DNA of 64,000 bases from HK1 sp965202875 (GTDB lineage: Bacteria > Pseudomonadota > Gammaproteobacteria > HK1), in contig OZ241870.1 of assembly GCA_965202875.1 (NCBI GenBank), positions 1,984,001 through 2,048,000 on the forward strand, written 5' to 3'. The notes under the pieces are model-generated. The model saw only the letters and a program-made list of their open reading frames with translations, made no database searches and was not told the origin of the DNA. Shown piece by piece: positions 7,260 through 14,700 of this stretch. Positions within the stretch are counted from its first letter, which is position 1. Each line of letters begins with the position of its first letter. Both the position numbers and the translations under genes were made by a program.

Positions 7260-8672
7260 ATGCACGTCCAGCTCGATCCGGTCGGCGGAATCGCCGGCGA
7301 CATGTTCTCGGCCGCGGTGCTCGATGCCTGGCCCGAGCTCGAGCCGGCGCTCGTTGCGGCCCTCGAACGCGCCGGGATCGACGCGGTCGCGACCGTGGAG
7401 CGCGTCGATCACACCGATCACGTGCTGACCGGATCACGGTTCGCGGTGCACGAGACGGCCGCCTCCGGCCACGAGGGTCGCGTGCCGGCTCGTCCGGATC
7501 ACGATGCGCATGAAGGCGGCGGCCAAGGCCCCGGCGACGCGGCGAGCCGTCATCGCCACCCCCCCGGCGGAGATACGGGCCCTCACGGCCATGACGCCGG
7601 CGGCGGTAACGGCAACGGCGACGGTGACCGTACAAGCCGTGGACCCGGGCACGTGCTCCCGCATCCTCTCTACCGCGACATCCGCGCCCTGCTCGGCGAA
7701 GCCGATCTGGAGTCCGGGGTACGGGCGCGGGCGCTCGACGTCTTCGCGCGGCTCGCGGCGGCGGAATCGGCGGTGCACGGCGTGCCCGTCGAGGAGGTGA
7801 GCTTCCACGAGGTCGGAGCCTGCGATTCAATCGCGGACGTGGTGTGCGCGGCCTGGCTGATCGAGCGCCTCGACGCGACGTGGTCGTGCGGACCGCTCCC
7901 GATCGGCCGAGGTCGGGTCGAGACCTCGCACGGACGGATTCCGATCCCCGCCCCGGCGACGGTGGAGCTGCTGCGGGGGATGCTGGTCGAGCAGGACGCG
8001 CGCCACGGCGAGCGCGTCACCCCGACCGGCGCGGCGATCGTCGCGCACCTCGCACCGAGCTTCGAGCCGCTGCCCGGCCCGATGCGGCTCGACCGGTGCG
8101 GAACCGGGTTCGGCACGAGCCGCCTTCCCGGCACGAGCAACGTCCTGCGGCTGCTCGCCTTCGATACGGCCGTCGATGCGTCCGGCATCGGCAGGGTCGG
8201 CGGACCCGGCGGGCCGGCGTATCGCGAGCGTATCGCGGTCTGCGAGTTCGAGGTCGACGACCAGACCGGCGAGGACCTCGCTCTCGCCCTCGACCGCCTC
8301 CGGGACCTCGAGGGCGTCCTCGACGTGTCGAGCCATGCGATGCACGCCAAGAAGGGCCGGCTCGCCATGCACGTGCGCCTTCTCGTCGGCGCCGTGGCGG
8401 TGGAGCCGGTGATCGATTCGTGCTTTCGGGAGACGACCACGCTCGGGGTACGATGGCACGAAGTCAGCCGGGTGGCGCTGCCCCGCGAGTCGGCGAAGGT
8501 GACGGTGGAAGGCCGCTCGATCCGGGTGAAGTCGGCGCTCCGCCCCGGCGGGGTCCGGACCTCGAAGGCGGAGATCGACGATCTCGCCCCGGCGGCCGGC
8601 GGACACGCGGTGCGGGAGAGGGTGCGCGCCTCGGCCGAGCGCACGGGCGCGGATGACGGAGGCCGCGCGTGA
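7260..8672 (+). CDS. larC: Nickel-pincer cofactor biosynthesis protein LarC (nickel insertase)
   Basis: This 470-residue protein starts MHVQLDPVGGIAGDMFSAAVLDAW, the recognisable LarC N-terminus, and has the later motifs EVSFHEVGACDSIADVVCAAW and ETSHGRIPIPAPATVELLRG. LarC uses CTP to insert nickel into the pyridinium dithiocarboxylate mononucleotide, completing the nickel-pincer nucleotide used by lactate racemase and relatives. In some lactobacilli LarC is made from two frames by frameshifting; here it is one continuous gene. A His/Gly/Asp-rich insert at residues about 80-130 (HDAHEGGG, SRHRHPPGG, GPHGHDAGGGN) may hold nickel. The ATG at 7260 matches the family start. larE follows closely. 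Confidence 0.92.
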   Translation: MHVQLDPVGGIAGDMFSAAVLDAWPELEPALVAALERAGIDAVATVERVDHTDHVLTGSRFAVHETAASGHEGRVPARPDHDAHEGGGQGPGDAASRHRHPPGGDTGPHGHDAGGGNGNGDGDRTSRGPGHVLPHPLYRDIRALLGEADLESGVRARALDVFARLAAAESAVHGVPVEEVSFHEVGACDSIADVVCAAWLIERLDATWSCGPLPIGRGRVETSHGRIPIPAPATVELLRGMLVEQDARHGERVTPTGAAIVAHLAPSFEPLPGPMRLDRCGTGFGTSRLPGTSNVLRLLAFDTAVDASGIGRVGGPGGPAYRERIAVCEFEVDDQTGEDLALALDRLRDLEGVLDVSSHAMHAKKGRLAMHVRLLVGAVAVEPVIDSCFRETTTLGVRWHEVSRVALPRESAKVTVEGRSIRVKSALRPGGVRTSKAEIDDLAPAAGGHAVRERVRASAERTGADDGGRA

Positions 8673-8718
8673 GTGGGAGACGGGGGACGGTGTTCGGGGT
8701 CCGAGCGCGAGGCGACGG

Positions 8719-9567
8719 ATGAGCGGGCGGGACCGGACTAGGCCGGAGGACTCCGGCGTGGATCCCCGGATCGCGGCGCTCGAGCGGGTGCTCGAAGGGA
8801 TCGGTCGCGTTGCGGTGGCGGTGAGTGGCGGCGTGGACAGCATGACCCTGGCGGTCGTTGCGCACCGGACGCCCGGTGTCTCGGCGTCGATGCACCACGC
8901 GGTTTCCCCTGCCGTCCCCGCGGACGCCACCGAGCGCGTCGAGCGGTACGCACGCCGCGAGGGATGGCGTCTCGAATGCGTCGATGCGGGAGAGTTCGCC
9001 GATGCGCGCTACCTCGCCAATCCGGTCAACCGCTGCTACTTCTGCAAGACGAACCTGTACTCGGCAATCGCCGCGCCGGCCGGCGCGGCGATGGTCTCCG
9101 GCACCAATACCGACGATCTCGGCGACTTCCGGCCGGGGCTCGCGGCCGCCGCCGAGCGCGCGGTCCGTCACCCTTACGTGGAATGCGGCATCGGGAAGCC
9201 CGTGGTACGGGCCATCGCGGCCTGCTTCGGCCTCGACGATCTCGCCGAGCTGCCGGCGGCGCCGTGCCTGTCGAGCCGGGTCGAGACCGGCATCGCGATC
9301 GACCCCGAGGTGCTGAAGGCGATCGACGCCTGCGAGCGGCTCGTGCGTGACGCGACAGGGACGTCCACGGCCCGGTGCCGCGTGCGCCGCGGGGCGGTCG
9401 TGGTCGAGCTCGACGAAAACACGCTCGCCGCGCTTGAAGCGCCGCGCCGCGCCGCGCTCGCCGGCGAGGTCAGCGGGCGCATGAGCGCGGCCGGCGTCCC
9501 GCGCGTGGTCCGCTTCGAGCCCTATCGCATGGGCAGCGCGTTCCTGCGGCCTCCCGGCCATGCCTGA
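8719..9567 (+). CDS. larE: ATP-dependent sacrificial sulfur transferase LarE
   Basis: This is a PP-loop ATP pyrophosphatase of about 282 residues with the SGGVDSM nucleotide loop near residue 36. LarE adenylates the carboxylates of the pyridinium precursor and inserts sulfur, either from its own cysteine or through an iron-sulfur cluster. Family motifs NRCYFCKTNLY, SGTNTDDLGDFRPG and PCLSSRVETGIAIDPE are present. The ATG at 8719 follows GAGGCGACGG; an in-frame ATG at 8653 would overlap larC by 20 bp, and the GTG at 8758 is also possible. larB overlaps its end by 8 bp, so larCEB is a tight operon. Confidence 0.9.
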   Translation: MSGRDRTRPEDSGVDPRIAALERVLEGIGRVAVAVSGGVDSMTLAVVAHRTPGVSASMHHAVSPAVPADATERVERYARREGWRLECVDAGEFADARYLANPVNRCYFCKTNLYSAIAAPAGAAMVSGTNTDDLGDFRPGLAAAAERAVRHPYVECGIGKPVVRAIAACFGLDDLAELPAAPCLSSRVETGIAIDPEVLKAIDACERLVRDATGTSTARCRVRRGAVVVELDENTLAALEAPRRAALAGEVSGRMSAAGVPRVVRFEPYRMGSAFLRPPGHA

Positions 9568-10255
9568 GCGGGAGGTGGTCCCGGACGACGCTCGCCACCG
9601 GAGGATCGGGCTCGACGAGTCGATCTACTGCGCGGGGAAGTCCCCCTCCCAGATCGACGGGATCATCGCCCGGAGCATCGGATCGGACCGGCCGCTGCTC
9701 CTCACGCGGCTCGGCGCAGGGGCGTTCGATGCGCTTGCCGCCACGCATCGCGCCGCGCTCGACTACGACCCGGTCTCCCGCACGGCGCTTCGGGGGGCGA
9801 TGGAAGCCGGACCCGGCCCGGCCCGGGTCGCGGTGGTGACGGCGGGGACCTCGGACGTGCCGGTGGCGAAGGAAGCGGTGCGCACCTTGGCGTATCACGG
9901 CGAAACGGCCCTGGAAGTCTACGACGTCGGCGTCGCGGGCCTGTGGCGCCTGCTCGAACGCCTCGACGAGATCCGCACGATGCCCGTGGTGATCGCGGTG
10001 GCGGGCATGGAGGCGTCGTTGCCGAGCGTCGTGGGGGGGCAGGTCCCCGGGCTCGTGGTCGCCGTTCCCACGTCGAACGGGTACGGCGTATCGGCCGGCG
10101 GCCGGGTCGCGCTCGATGCTTCGCTCTCGAGCTGTGCGCCTGGAATCGCCGTGGTCAACATCGACAACGGCTACGGCGCGGCCTGCATCGCACTCCGGGC
10201 GTTGCGCCTCACCACGGTGCCGGGGACGGCAAGCGGACGGAGCCCGACGGTGTGA
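9560..10255 (+). CDS. larB: Pyridinium-3,5-biscarboxylic acid mononucleotide synthase LarB
   Basis: This 231-residue protein has a C-terminal AIR-carboxylase (PurE)-like domain: VAVVTAGTSDVPVAKEAVRTL near residue 95, EVYDVGVAGLWRLL, VVIAVAGMEASLPSVVGG and VVAVPTSNGYG. LarB carboxylates and hydrolyses nicotinic acid adenine dinucleotide, the first step of nickel-pincer cofactor synthesis. Its ATG overlaps the end of larE. The three biosynthetic genes are therefore complete, but no larA-type racemase is in the window, so the enzyme that uses the cofactor lies elsewhere. Confidence 0.92.
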   Translation: MPEREVVPDDARHRRIGLDESIYCAGKSPSQIDGIIARSIGSDRPLLLTRLGAGAFDALAATHRAALDYDPVSRTALRGAMEAGPGPARVAVVTAGTSDVPVAKEAVRTLAYHGETALEVYDVGVAGLWRLLERLDEIRTMPVVIAVAGMEASLPSVVGGQVPGLVVAVPTSNGYGVSAGGRVALDASLSSCAPGIAVVNIDNGYGAACIALRALRLTTVPGTASGRSPTV

Positions 10256-10279
10256 CCGGGCCGCTCGATCGCCTGCCTC

Positions 10280-10389
10280 GATGCCGGGGATCCACTCGCA
10301 GTGGTCGACACCCGTACCGATCCACCTCGCCGCGAAAGCCCGGGTGGATGCCGCGACGCCGGAGATCCACTCGCGGTGGTTGACACCCG
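10280..10389. repeat. Pair of 35-bp hairpin-forming repeats downstream of larB
   Basis: Copies at 10280-10314 and 10355-10389 match at 31 of 35 positions and start 75 bp apart. Each has a small palindrome at its centre (CCACTCGCAGTGG in the first, CCACTCGCGGTGG in the second) whose stem is kept although the loop side changes. They fill the 10256-10544 gap between larB and the next gene. They resemble REP-type elements or paired terminators; no third copy was noticed in the window. Confidence 0.55.
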
Positions 10390-10544
10390 CGATTCGCGCT
10401 TCCTAGTATTCGCCCCCTTGTTGCAGCGCAACACGGCACCCGCGCGGGACGGAACAGGCCGGCAGAAGCGGCCGAGGGGCCAAGGTCGGGCCCGCGCCGT
10501 GCGGTGTGCGCCGGAGGGCGCGGACGCTTCACGGAGGGCTTCGG

Positions 10545-11294
10545 ATGCCTGGAAAGGTGGCATTGGTGACCGGCGGGGTCGGCGCGCTGGGACGATCGAT
10601 CTGCGAACGGCTGGTGAGGCAGGGGTGTCGGGTCGCGGCGCTCGACGTCGTGCTGTTGCGGGACGGAGAGGACGGCCGAAGCTGGCAGGCGCGGCTTTCG
10701 GGGGAAGGATGCGCGATCGCCCTGATCGAAGGGGACGTGACCGACATCGACTCGTGCGCACGGGCCGTCGCCCGCACCGAGTCCGAGGTCGGGCCGGTGG
10801 ACATCCTCGTCAATTGCGCGGGGATCACCCGTGACGCATCGCTCCGCAAGCTCGACAAGGAGGAATGGGACGCGGTGATCACCACCAACCTCGACAGCGT
10901 CTTCAACGTGACCAAGCAGGTCATCGGCGGGATGACGCAACGCGGGTTCGGCCGGATCGTGAACATCTCCTCCCTCAACGGCGTCAAGGGCCAGTTCGGC
11001 CAGACCAACTACTCCGCCGCCAAGGCGGGGATGCACGGCTTCACGATGGCGCTCGCGCAGGAAGTCGCCCGCAAGGGCGTGACCGTGAACACCGTGTCGC
11101 CGGGGTACATGAACACGCGGATGATCGAGGCGGTGCCGCGGGAGATCCTCGACCGCATCATCGAGGAGATCCCGGTAGGGCGCCTCGGTGACACCCGCGA
11201 GATCGCCGCGCTCGTGGGGTTCCTCTGCTCCGACGAGGCCGCGTTCATCACCGGCGCGAACTACAGCATCAACGGTGGGCACCACATGCATTGA
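10545..11294 (+). CDS. Acetoacetyl-CoA reductase-like SDR (PhaB/FabG type)
   Basis: This 249-residue classical short-chain dehydrogenase has the nucleotide motif TGGVGALGRSI at residues 9-19, NCAG, the catalytic Ser (NISSLNG) and the YSAAK catalytic Tyr-Lys pair, with the PhaB-like stretch GQFGQTNYSAAKAGMHGFTMALAQE and the end INGGHHMH. PhaB reduces acetoacetyl-CoA to (R)-3-hydroxybutyryl-CoA with NADPH for PHA synthesis. The ATG at 10545 follows GGAGGG. A second PhaB-like gene lies at 57601. The next gene is a DUF6489-type protein and a PhaC-like gene is nearby, which favours a PHA role over fatty-acid FabG activity. Confidence 0.85.
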   Translation: MPGKVALVTGGVGALGRSICERLVRQGCRVAALDVVLLRDGEDGRSWQARLSGEGCAIALIEGDVTDIDSCARAVARTESEVGPVDILVNCAGITRDASLRKLDKEEWDAVITTNLDSVFNVTKQVIGGMTQRGFGRIVNISSLNGVKGQFGQTNYSAAKAGMHGFTMALAQEVARKGVTVNTVSPGYMNTRMIEAVPREILDRIIEEIPVGRLGDTREIAALVGFLCSDEAAFITGANYSINGGHHMH

Positions 11295-11469
11295 GAGGCC
11301 CGGCGCCGGTGCGCCCGGGAGTGGAGGCACGCCGGCCGCGGATCGGACGGCTGAATCGGAGCGGCGGTTCCCACGGCGCCGGTACTCCAGCTCCAGGGAG
11401 CGGGGGCACGCCGCCGCCGGGAGCGGCTCACCGGCGGTAGCGGGATCAACGGCACTCCGGAGGAGGCGA

Positions 11470-11733
11470 ATGAAGATCAACATCACGATGGACATGACCC
11501 CGGCCGAGCTCCGGGAGTTCCTCGGCCTGCCCGACGTACAGGCGCTGCAGGCGGAGATGATCGAGAAGGTCCGCGAGCAGATGAAGGCCGGCGTGGAAGG
11601 CTTCGACCCCGTGAGCCTGATGCGCCCGTTCATCGCCCCGAACCTTCAGGGCATGGAGGCGATGCAGCGGGCGTTCTGGAGCGGCGTCTCGGGAGCGGCG
11701 TCCGGCGCCGGAGGCTCGAAGCCCGGGGATTGA
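11470..11733 (+). CDS. Small DUF6489-type protein
   Basis: This 87-residue soluble protein begins MKINITMDMTPAELREFLGLPDV and continues with a helical VQALQAEMIEKVREQMKAG segment and a Gly/Ala/Ser-rich tail. I recognise it as the DUF6489 type of short proteins often found near PHA genes, but I cannot assign a biochemical role. The ATG at 11470 follows AGGAGG with good spacing. It lies 175 bp after the PhaB-like gene on the same strand and may share its mRNA. A phasin-like or granule-associated role is only an inference from context. Confidence 0.7.
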   Translation: MKINITMDMTPAELREFLGLPDVQALQAEMIEKVREQMKAGVEGFDPVSLMRPFIAPNLQGMEAMQRAFWSGVSGAASGAGGSKPGD

Positions 11734-11735
11734 GT

Positions 11736-11750
11736 CGGGCCGGCAGCCCG
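11736..11750. terminator. Small stem-loop between convergent genes
   Basis: CGGGC (11736-11740) pairs with GCCCG (11746-11750) right after the stop of the small protein gene, in the 183-bp space where two genes converge. It is short and lacks a U tract, so support is weak. Confidence 0.3.
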
Positions 11751-11916
11751 TTCGCGGACCTTTCCCTCGCGGCGGTTCGTCGCGGTCCTGGCGGTACCCG
11801 CAGATCGTAACCGCTTCCCGCGAACGGCGGCCCGGTTCCGCGCGGCGCAATTCCGCCCCGGCGGCTTGCGGCCTGCCTCGTGCGGTCCGCCGTGGTGGTG
11901 GACTCCCCGCGGTGGT

Positions 11917-12675
11917 TTACCCGGTGGCGAGGCGGACCTTGTAGTTGCCTCGTTCCTGGTCGTGCTCCAGCCTGATCAGCCCGCGCTCGGCGACGTCCTC
12001 CAGCAGATCCGAGAACGTGCGGTACCCGTAGTAGCTCTCGTTGAACCCGGGATGCACGCGCCGCATCGTCTGCTTGACGAGTGAACCCCACAGGGGATCG
12101 TAGTCGCTCCCCAGCGAGCGGACGATTTCGATCAGGGAGTCCACCGCCTCCTCGCGCTTGTCGTTCTTCTGCTTTCCCTTGCGCTTGGCGGGCTTCGGAC
12201 GGGTGGCGACCCGGACGAGGTCGTCGTAGTAGATGAACTCGTCGCACCCGGCGATGAGCAGGTCCGAGGTCGAGCTCTTCACGCCGCAGCCGATGACCCG
12301 CTTCTCGTTCTCCTTCAGCTTGGAGACGAGCGGAGAGAAGTCACTGTCCCCCGAGAGCAGGGCGAACACGTCGATGTGCTGCTTCGAGTAGCACAAGTCC
12401 ATCGCGTCGACCACCATGTGGATGTCGGCGCTGTTCTTCCCGCTCATCTTGCTGCGGGGGATGTCGACCATCTCGATGCCGTGCCCGTGAAACTCGCGCA
12501 CCGCGCTCCGGTACTGTCCCCAGTCGCAGTAGGCGCGCTTGAACACGATGCGACCTTTCTCCAGGAGGCGCTTGAGCACCAGCTCGATGTGGAACTTTCC
12601 GTCCTTCATCTCGTGCACGCCGAGTGCGAGGTTTTCATAGTCGACGAATACGGCGATCAGCGGTTCGGAAGACAT
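11917..12675 (-). CDS. NYN-domain PIN-like nuclease with LOTUS/OST-HTH-type C-terminus
   Basis: This 252-residue protein has an N-terminal NYN (LabA/DUF88) domain: IAVFVDYENLALG with the first acidic residues, VDIPRSKMSGKNSADIHMVVDAMDL, and FALLSGDSDFSPLVSKLKE with the conserved SGDSDF acidic cluster. A basic linker (KPAKRKGKQKNDKR) leads to a C-terminal part ending YYGYRTFSDLLEDVAERGLI, which fits the LOTUS/OST-HTH RNA-binding fold. Such proteins are predicted metal-dependent RNases. The ATG at 12675 sits against the family start. It converges with the gene to its left and shares direction with the PhaC-like gene. Confidence 0.85.
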   Translation of the reverse strand: MSSEPLIAVFVDYENLALGVHEMKDGKFHIELVLKRLLEKGRIVFKRAYCDWGQYRSAVREFHGHGIEMVDIPRSKMSGKNSADIHMVVDAMDLCYSKQHIDVFALLSGDSDFSPLVSKLKENEKRVIGCGVKSSTSDLLIAGCDEFIYYDDLVRVATRPKPAKRKGKQKNDKREEAVDSLIEIVRSLGSDYDPLWGSLVKQTMRRVHPGFNESYYGYRTFSDLLEDVAERGLIRLEHDQERGNYKVRLATG

Positions 12676-12717
12676 GGTGGCTCCGTGGTGTCAGGGCTGC
12701 GTGGCGCCAGAGGGGAT

Positions 12718-14379
12718 TCAGGATCCGCGGGCGTGTTCGATCAACCAGGCGGCAAGATCCGGTACAAGCCCGGTGTACGCGTGACGCCCGCTCAGGAGGT
12801 CGTAGTGTCCGCCGGGGTGGGTCCGGCTTGCATGGCGCGCGGCCGGCACGAGTGCTCCGAGCCGGGCCGATGCGGCGGGCGGAACGATGCCGTCGTCTCG
12901 CGCGGACACGTTCAGCAAGGGGAGCGCGAGGCTCGAAGGATCGTAGGGGTGGCCGTCGAGCACCGCGCCGCCCGGGGGGAAGGGGTTCTCCCGGTGGAAC
13001 GCCCGGTAGAGCTGGCGGAACGTCCCTCCGGGAAACGCGGGCGGGAAACGGCGGGCCCGCTCGAAGCGTGCGGCGGCGTCCGCGTGGTGCACGCCGTCGA
13101 GCAGCGCGAAGAATCCCCCGCCGCACCACTGCATCGGCGTCGCCGACGCGAGCAGGGCCGCGACGAGTGCGCCCGGCACGTTGCCGAAGACCTCGGCGAG
13201 CCGCTCGCCGCCACACGCCCGGAGCCAGTCTCCCAGAGGATCGTGCCCCGGCTCGAATCCGGCCGGGGTCGAGAGGGTGATCAGCGCCCCGGCCTTGCCG
13301 GGACAGCGGATGCAGTAGAGCAGGGCGAGCAGCCCGCCGTGGAAATGGCCCGCGAGGGCCGGGGGCCGTCCGCCTGCCGCCGCGCGGGCCGCGGCGAGCG
13401 CCCGGCCGATCCGCCGGAGCTGGTCCGTGACGGTGCGCCGCCGGTCGGCCTCGCCGGGCCGGCCCCAGTCGAGCAGGCAGGTCTCGACGCCGCAGCTCGC
13501 CAGAGCGCCCGTGAACGAGCATTGCGGGTGGAAGTCGAAGACCCGTGCGCCGGTGGTGAAGCCGGGGACGACGAGTACGGTCGCGCCGGCGGTCCCCCTG
13601 GCCGGATGGCGGATGAGCGCCGCGTTGCCGTCGCGCATGATGACTTCCGCGGCCGGCGGGGACGGGCCGCCGTGCCGCCTCCCGGGGGACGGCGCCCCGC
13701 GGGCCGTCCCGGACGTCGAATCCGTGAACGGGTTGCCGTACCGCGGTTCCGAATGCACCGCCTGCGACTCGAACGCGCGGGAGATGCTCGACGCTGCGGC
13801 ACGGTCATGCTCCAGCCAGTCGAGGAAGGCGGCGGCGGCGCGGCGCCGGGCCTGGTCGAATTCGGGGCTCGACGAGAACTCCCGGAACGAGCCGTCGACC
13901 CGCGCCGCGAGCCGGGTGTAGTGCTCGTATGGCCCGCTACCCGTATCGACCTTCTCGTCCCGGCCGGTGGCGTCCCCATGCAGCGCGCGGCGCGGCGCGC
14001 CGCCGCCGGTGTTCCCGTCTCGACCGGCGGAACCCCCATCGACCGCACCGTACGGTCCGGCGCCCGCGCCACCGGCTTGCGCACCCGCAAGCGAGTGCAT
14101 CGCTTCGTGGGCGAACCCCCCGGCCAGACGCGCGACATCGCTCATCGCAAGGGCGGCGGCGCGGGATCGGCGAGTCGGCTCCAGTCCATGCAGCGCCACC
14201 GCGAAGGGTTCAAGCCACGATCCGAACGCCGCCGCGAACGCGGGCCAGAGATCGCCGAACCGCTCCCGCGCGTGGGCGCCGCGGACGAGCCCGCCGGTCG
14301 CGTCGAGGAGCGTCTTTGCCGACAGCGGCGCATCGGCGCCCGCATCGAGGTCCGGCCCGCCGACCGACGGGCTCACCAT
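12718..14379 (-). CDS. PHA synthase (PhaC)-like protein lacking the catalytic cysteine
   Basis: This protein is about 553 residues. The second half (from about residue 250) has the PHA-synthase alpha/beta-hydrolase pattern: VLVVPGFTTGARVFDFHPQ, a later CLLDWGRP, LITLSTPAGFE, an Asp in NVSARDDGIVPP and a His in HPGGHYDLLSG. Where synthases have G-x-C-x-G (such as GYCLGG), this one reads GHFHGG, so the nucleophilic Cys is Phe. The first half is helical with low-complexity Gly/Ala/Arg linkers and may be PhaE-like or phasin-like. PHA synthesis by this protein is doubtful; a regulatory, granule-surface or different hydrolase role is possible. The ATG at 14379 overlaps the end of a 21-codon ORF that has the better ribosome site. 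Confidence 0.65.
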   Translation of the reverse strand: MVSPSVGGPDLDAGADAPLSAKTLLDATGGLVRGAHARERFGDLWPAFAAAFGSWLEPFAVALHGLEPTRRSRAAALAMSDVARLAGGFAHEAMHSLAGAQAGGAGAGPYGAVDGGSAGRDGNTGGGAPRRALHGDATGRDEKVDTGSGPYEHYTRLAARVDGSFREFSSSPEFDQARRRAAAAFLDWLEHDRAAASSISRAFESQAVHSEPRYGNPFTDSTSGTARGAPSPGRRHGGPSPPAAEVIMRDGNAALIRHPARGTAGATVLVVPGFTTGARVFDFHPQCSFTGALASCGVETCLLDWGRPGEADRRRTVTDQLRRIGRALAAARAAAGGRPPALAGHFHGGLLALLYCIRCPGKAGALITLSTPAGFEPGHDPLGDWLRACGGERLAEVFGNVPGALVAALLASATPMQWCGGGFFALLDGVHHADAAARFERARRFPPAFPGGTFRQLYRAFHRENPFPPGGAVLDGHPYDPSSLALPLLNVSARDDGIVPPAASARLGALVPAARHASRTHPGGHYDLLSGRHAYTGLVPDLAAWLIEHARGS

Positions 14380-14438
14380 GCGACGAGCGCCCGCTCCGGT
14401 GCGTACGCCCGCACGTCGCAGACTCCCGGATCGAACAT
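14373..14438 (-). CDS. 21-codon leader ORF coupled to the PhaC-like gene
   Basis: An ATG at 14438 preceded by AGGAGGAAG opens a frame reading MFDPGVCDVRAYAPERALVA and W before TGA. Its stop overlaps the ATG of the PhaC-like gene (GCATGGTGA). The PhaC-like gene has no ribosome site of its own at that ATG, so either the short ORF passes ribosomes on, or a one-base error hides a longer N-terminus of the PhaC-like protein. Which is true cannot be seen from sequence alone. Confidence 0.4.
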   Translation of the reverse strand: MFDPGVCDVRAYAPERALVAW

Positions 14439-14700
14439 GTCTTCCTCCTGAAGGGTCTGCCCGCAAACCATCGTAACACCGGGCGTCGCCGGTTCGGCGT
14501 CCGCCGTGCGGAAAGGGAGGGCCGCCCGCCGGCGGTGCAAGCCGCCGGGACTTCGAGATACGACGTTCTCCCGAAAAGTTTTTCCGAAAGAACATTAAAG
14601 ATTTTGCGGCGATGGGATACACTGTGGCCGGTGGTATCCGGTTCCGTCTCGAAAGCTCCGACATCCCCGAAGTGCTGGAACGTCCTGACACGGGCCGCCG
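14439..14700. other. Divergent intergenic region, AT-richer than surroundings
   Basis: The region has no gene. An AT-rich core near 14570-14610 (gaaaagtttttccgaaagaa) contrasts with GC-rich neighbours and probably holds the promoters for the PhaC-like gene and the SLC13-type gene. I did not find matching -35 and -10 boxes with proper spacing. Confidence 0.45.

Noticed and set aside
12376..14451. 691-codon plus-strand ORF opposite the NYN and PhaC-like genes
   Set aside because: Shadow of the minus-strand genes; Arg/Gly/Glu-rich without motifs.
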